Assembly (NCBI GenBank): GCA_034766995.1
Contig: CM068313.1
Coordinates: 22,065,012-22,129,011 of the forward strand
Source: Acanthacorydalis orientalis
Taxonomy: Eukaryota; Arthropoda; Insecta; Megaloptera; Corydalidae
Length of the DNA stretch: 64,000 nt
Direction: 5' to 3'
Shown: positions 60,784 to 64,000 of the stretch, in pieces
Layout of the letters: every line of letters begins with the position of its first letter
Position numbering within the stretch: the first letter of the stretch is position 1
The notes under the pieces: model-generated
What the model was told of the DNA's origin: nothing
The model's database searches: none
Seen by the model: only the letters and a program-made list of their open reading frames with translations
Made by a program: the position numbers and the translations under genes

Positions 60784-62210
60784 TAATATATAATTCGTTC
60801 AATAATTGATCAACATTGTGAATTTAACATCACAAATATGAAAAATTACATACCTGTGTCCCAAATATGACAACTTGGCATTGAAATTTATATAAGTGGT
60901 ACGTACTTTACCAAAATATCATTATTTTGTATCTTGAATTTGGTACAAATTTTTACTTTTTATTGCACCATAAGGTTGTGTTCAAAAACTATATTACTCA
61001 ATAAGAGTAATGAAATTTTTAAATCAGATATTATTTACTAATGGTTTGTAACCACTTTGCTTATTAGTCCATATTAGTCATTAGCATTGTCAATTTATGT
61101 AATTAGCTTCCAACAGTTTTATTTGACTTTAACTTATATATTATAGTATCTAAAAAAGATACGTGCGATCCGACCAGACACTCAGATATTATAATTAAAA
61201 CTTTTATATAAATCGATTAGAAATCACTAATTAATAAATAAAGGCATATTTTGATGATTCTACATAACGTTTTATTTTTTTAAAAAAAACATGCCGATTG
61301 ATCTAAAAATTAAAAATAACAGTGTTTATTTATTCTTTTCTATCGAATTTTTCTTTTAAGATATTCATAAAAAAGGATCATAAACGAGAAACTACTTTTC
61401 AAATGAAATTATAAACAAGAAATCAAATATTTAAATTTTAGAATCTAACTAGTTAATACTGAGATTGAATATAAAAAGCGAATACAATAAATTATTTAGA
61501 AAATAAATTCGCTTTTCATTAAATACTTATGAACACCATAAATACGAAAAAGTTCTTATCTTCAAGATTTAAACCTCCATGTAACATAAACATTATAAGA
61601 ATAACATAGATAGAGTATTTTTAGACTTAGTTATCAGAGAATAATAATATCAATAGATTATTAATATCAGATAATATCAATTAGATGTTGTAGTATCGAG
61701 TAAATAATTTTTAAATAAAATTCTACAAATCAAGCGAATTTGTAAATATTGGAGTAATTGAAACAAAATATATTTTTTATTTGCAATACTGTCAAGTTTA
61801 TTTCAAACTTTAATAAAGTTTTAAATGCATTAAAAAAGATATAAATTCGAATAATTAATATCGTCTCGACAAAAAAATGAAACGTTACATGCTTAAACCG
61901 AGGTACATACTTTAATTAAAAGTAATTATTTTTTGTAAACCTACAAATTAAAGAAATATATATATATATAGATATATATATAGATATATATAATTCATGA
62001 CAATATAACGTTAAAAAAGTCAATGAAATTAAAAAGTTTGAAATAATAAACGAAAATGATTACAGAAAATAGAATCAAAAAGAACTCGATGCGTTATAAA
62101 AGATAAAAACATTGGTAAAACGTATCAAGGAATTGTAAAACTTAAATAATAACGAAAGAATATTGTTAGAAATGTTCAAAAGGAATCACAAATGGTACGG
62201 AGAAACAAGA
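60784..62210. other. Gene-free A+T-rich stretch
   Basis: Contains (TATATAGA)n-like repeat at 61958-61993; nothing else. Confidence 0.6.
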
Positions 62211-62588
62211 AACCGAAATAAAAGTGAATATTCGTTTACTGTGCAGAAGAATAATCAAAAAAAAAAATCATTTTTGATTTTATAAAAGTATCACAAATAC
62301 TGCAGAATGAAAAGAAATACTTTTTTTTAAATCATTGGATGCGAATAAAACTTTGGATGCGAATGAAATGTACTTGAAACAGAAAATTAGCAAAATTTAT
62401 AAAAGAAATTCTTGTAAAACAGATAGAAACTGTGCTCAATTAGAAGTAATTCAAGAATGAATATAATATTTATTTAATTTACTACATTATATTTAAAATG
62501 AAGTTCTTACAACATTAAAATCCATCGGTATTTAAATTGTAAGATGTAAGAAGAGTTGTTTGTTGCCGAGCTTCTATTTAAGTATCTA
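62211..62588 (+). repeat. Long direct repeat, unit 2
   Basis: Second copy of the 58925-59304 sequence, about 378 bp, diverged by scattered substitutions and small indels, 3286 bp downstream of the first. Confidence 0.9.
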
Positions 62589-62666
62589 TATAATAAGCTT
62601 AACAATATATCGGTAGAAGGAAATTATGTGAAAAAATATATTTAGAATTTATTTAATACTAAAATG

Positions 62667-62824
<158 letters not shown>

Positions 62825-63208
62825 TATGTATCGCTGTCATCATATTTTTATAATTATTGAAAATAGTTAAATGATATTAAAGCACACTTTTAATTAACGA
62901 AAATAAGCACAAAACCTATATGTGTAAATGTGTTAATATTGATGGAATTCTGATTTTTGATATAGTGTCGATAACGAGAATAAATACATATGCCATTACT
63001 GACATTTTTAGACATTATCGGATATATTTAAAAATCATTTCAATCGATACAATCAATTATATGGCCGTGTGCTTGCACATCCATATCATTTCTCGCGGAC
63101 ATATCGAAAACTCCACGATTGGCAAAATACAAATCGAATACGACGTTCGAGCAACCCCGGCAGCTGGGGCAAACACCACCGCGGTGGTTCTTGTCCGTGG
63201 CACAGCGG

Positions 63209-63218
63209 CCATATATGG
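63209..63218. promoter_or_regulatory. Perfect CArG box CCATATATGG
   Basis: Matches the SRF consensus CC(A/T)6GG exactly, 91 bp upstream of the TATA box. A second, one-mismatch CArG-like box CCATACATGG lies at 63263-63272, and a near-MEF2 sequence CTATTTTAAG at 63283-63292. Confidence 0.55.
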
Positions 63219-63308
63219 GTGAGAGAGTCGACGCAAGCGTGGCCAAGCCGACGCCATCGGTACCATACATGGTTGGCGCGCGCTATTTTAAGCGTCGCCG
63301 CCCTAATG

Positions 63309-63315
63309 TATAAAA
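63309..63315 (+). promoter_or_regulatory. TATA box TATAAAA
   Basis: TATAAAA in a GC-rich context. An initiator-like TCACTC (63339-63344) lies about 30 bp downstream, the expected spacing for transcription start near 63341. Confidence 0.65.
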
Positions 63316-63340
63316 GCTGTCGCGTAGCTTCAACGGAGTC

Positions 63341-63390
63341 ACTCGCAGCACAGTTAGCTAAGCAGCTGAGTCCATTTCTGTCTAGCCAGG
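63341..63390 (+). other. Probable noncoding first exon of a gene to the right
   Basis: Starts at the inferred initiator and ends in GCCAGG with donor GTTAGT at 63391. It has no in-frame ATG with a long frame. The gene body lies outside the window. Several overlapping open frames across 62920-63395 are by-products of the GC-rich promoter. Confidence 0.5.
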
Positions 63391-64000
63391 GTTAGTACAT
63401 ATTACAGTCATATCATAATTAGTTGTGTCGTTGCGTAATTAACAGATATTGTAATTGAGTTCTTTTATACGACGTTTCGGAAGTTTAAATAATATAATCG
63501 CGGTTTTCAGTGCTATTCGACAATTTTAATCATTTGTGAAACGATCTGTTTGAATAAAATTGGTTTCGGTGGATCACTATTTTCAAAATTATTCGCTTCT
63601 GTGTACAACGGATAATTCGAATCGAAATATATTGTGGATTTTCAATAAAATATTGGAATATTTAACGTGCGGTTTGCTTTTGTACGTGCATTTAGATTAT
63701 AAAGTATCGAAATCGCATTAAAATTTTATTGTAGAGTCTGTGCATATCTACACCGGCTTTAATTATGTTAAAGTGAAAATTAATTTGATTATTTTTTGTG
63801 TGTATTTTTAATCTGACAATTGGTGAATCGAACCGGGTTTTTGTTTTTTTTTTTTGAGTCATTCATTCGTCTAATATTTAAACGTGACCTTAGGTCATGG
63901 TTTGCAAAGAAAAAAAAATAATAATAATAAAAAGGAATTATATGCGGGCGCAGAAAATTTTATTTTACGTTCGGTGCACTTTTTATTCTAGTAGTTTTTT
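63391..64000 (+). other. Probable first intron (to right edge)
   Basis: A+T-rich, with no acceptor joined to coding sequence before the edge. Contains the palindrome TGACCTTAGGTCA at 63885-63897. Confidence 0.4.
63885..63897. promoter_or_regulatory. Everted nuclear-receptor half-site pair TGACCT-T-AGGTCA
   Basis: A perfect 13-bp palindrome of two AGGTCA half-sites pointing outward with one base between (ER1). Half-sites of this kind bind nuclear receptors; use here is inferred. Confidence 0.35.

Noticed and set aside
58925..62588. The 380-bp direct repeats as LTRs of a retrotransposon
   Set aside because: No TG...CA ends, primer-binding site or polypurine tract seen, and the 2.9-kb interior has no gag/pol frame.
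63040..63395. Four overlapping open frames on both strands
   Set aside because: They occupy the GC-rich promoter with CArG and TATA elements; mutually overlapping frames without domain signal.

Overview
The window is eukaryotic and very A+T-rich. It has GT-AG introns, dozens of (TA)n microsatellites, mariner-type transposons, and three same-strand genes of animal type. The protein families (a foraging-type PKG, a synaptopodin/CG1674-like muscle protein, a brambleberry-like protein) and the mariner/hAT/piggyBac load point to an insect. A hymenopteran is my best guess from base composition, but nothing in the sequence proves it.

Layout. (1) About 1-8.9 kb, + strand: the 3' six exons of a long, mostly disordered protein resembling Z-disc synaptopodin-2-like proteins. 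The reading frame closes over all six exons (1227 residues from the first visible Met). Its introns hold a mariner MITE and a second MITE with a GC-richer core. (2) About 8.9-29.4 kb: a gene-poor stretch of TA tracts, one decayed near-full-length mariner (18.2-19.4 kb), an internally deleted mariner-like element (23.7-24.2 kb), a piggyBac-type MITE (21.2 kb), two short hAT-type elements (16.1 and 25.2 kb) and a mariner MITE butted against the second hAT. A strong splice donor at 14327 may mark a 5' UTR exon of the next gene. (3) 29.4-44.5 kb, + strand: a ten-exon cGMP-dependent protein kinase, foraging-type, 1364 residues, with an unusually long N-terminal extension before the leucine zipper. 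Its introns carry a near-full-length mariner and two copies of one hairpin-like MITE family. (4) 45.5-47.2 kb, + strand: a two-exon gene for a brambleberry/KAR5-like nuclear-fusion protein of 497 residues. (5) 47.2-63.2 kb: intergenic, with a cecropia-type mariner pseudogene, a 71-bp mariner micro-element, a 3' fragment of a non-LTR retrotransposon, a hAT-type element, a pair of about 380-bp direct repeats 3.3 kb apart, and a CpG-containing GC-rich patch at 57.9-58.2 kb. (6) 63.1-63.4 kb: a GC-rich core promoter with a perfect CArG box, a CArG-like box, a TATA box and a donor ending a probable noncoding first exon; its gene lies off the right edge.

The three genes show no operon-like link. 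They act in separate processes: a muscle Z-disc/actin scaffold, cGMP signalling, and nuclear envelope fusion. I do not see a clearly new biological system. The most useful leads are the foraging N-terminal extension with its ATG-TGA start-stop uORF, the CArG/TATA promoter at the right edge, and the well-delimited MITE families, several of whose boundaries and target duplications can be read directly.
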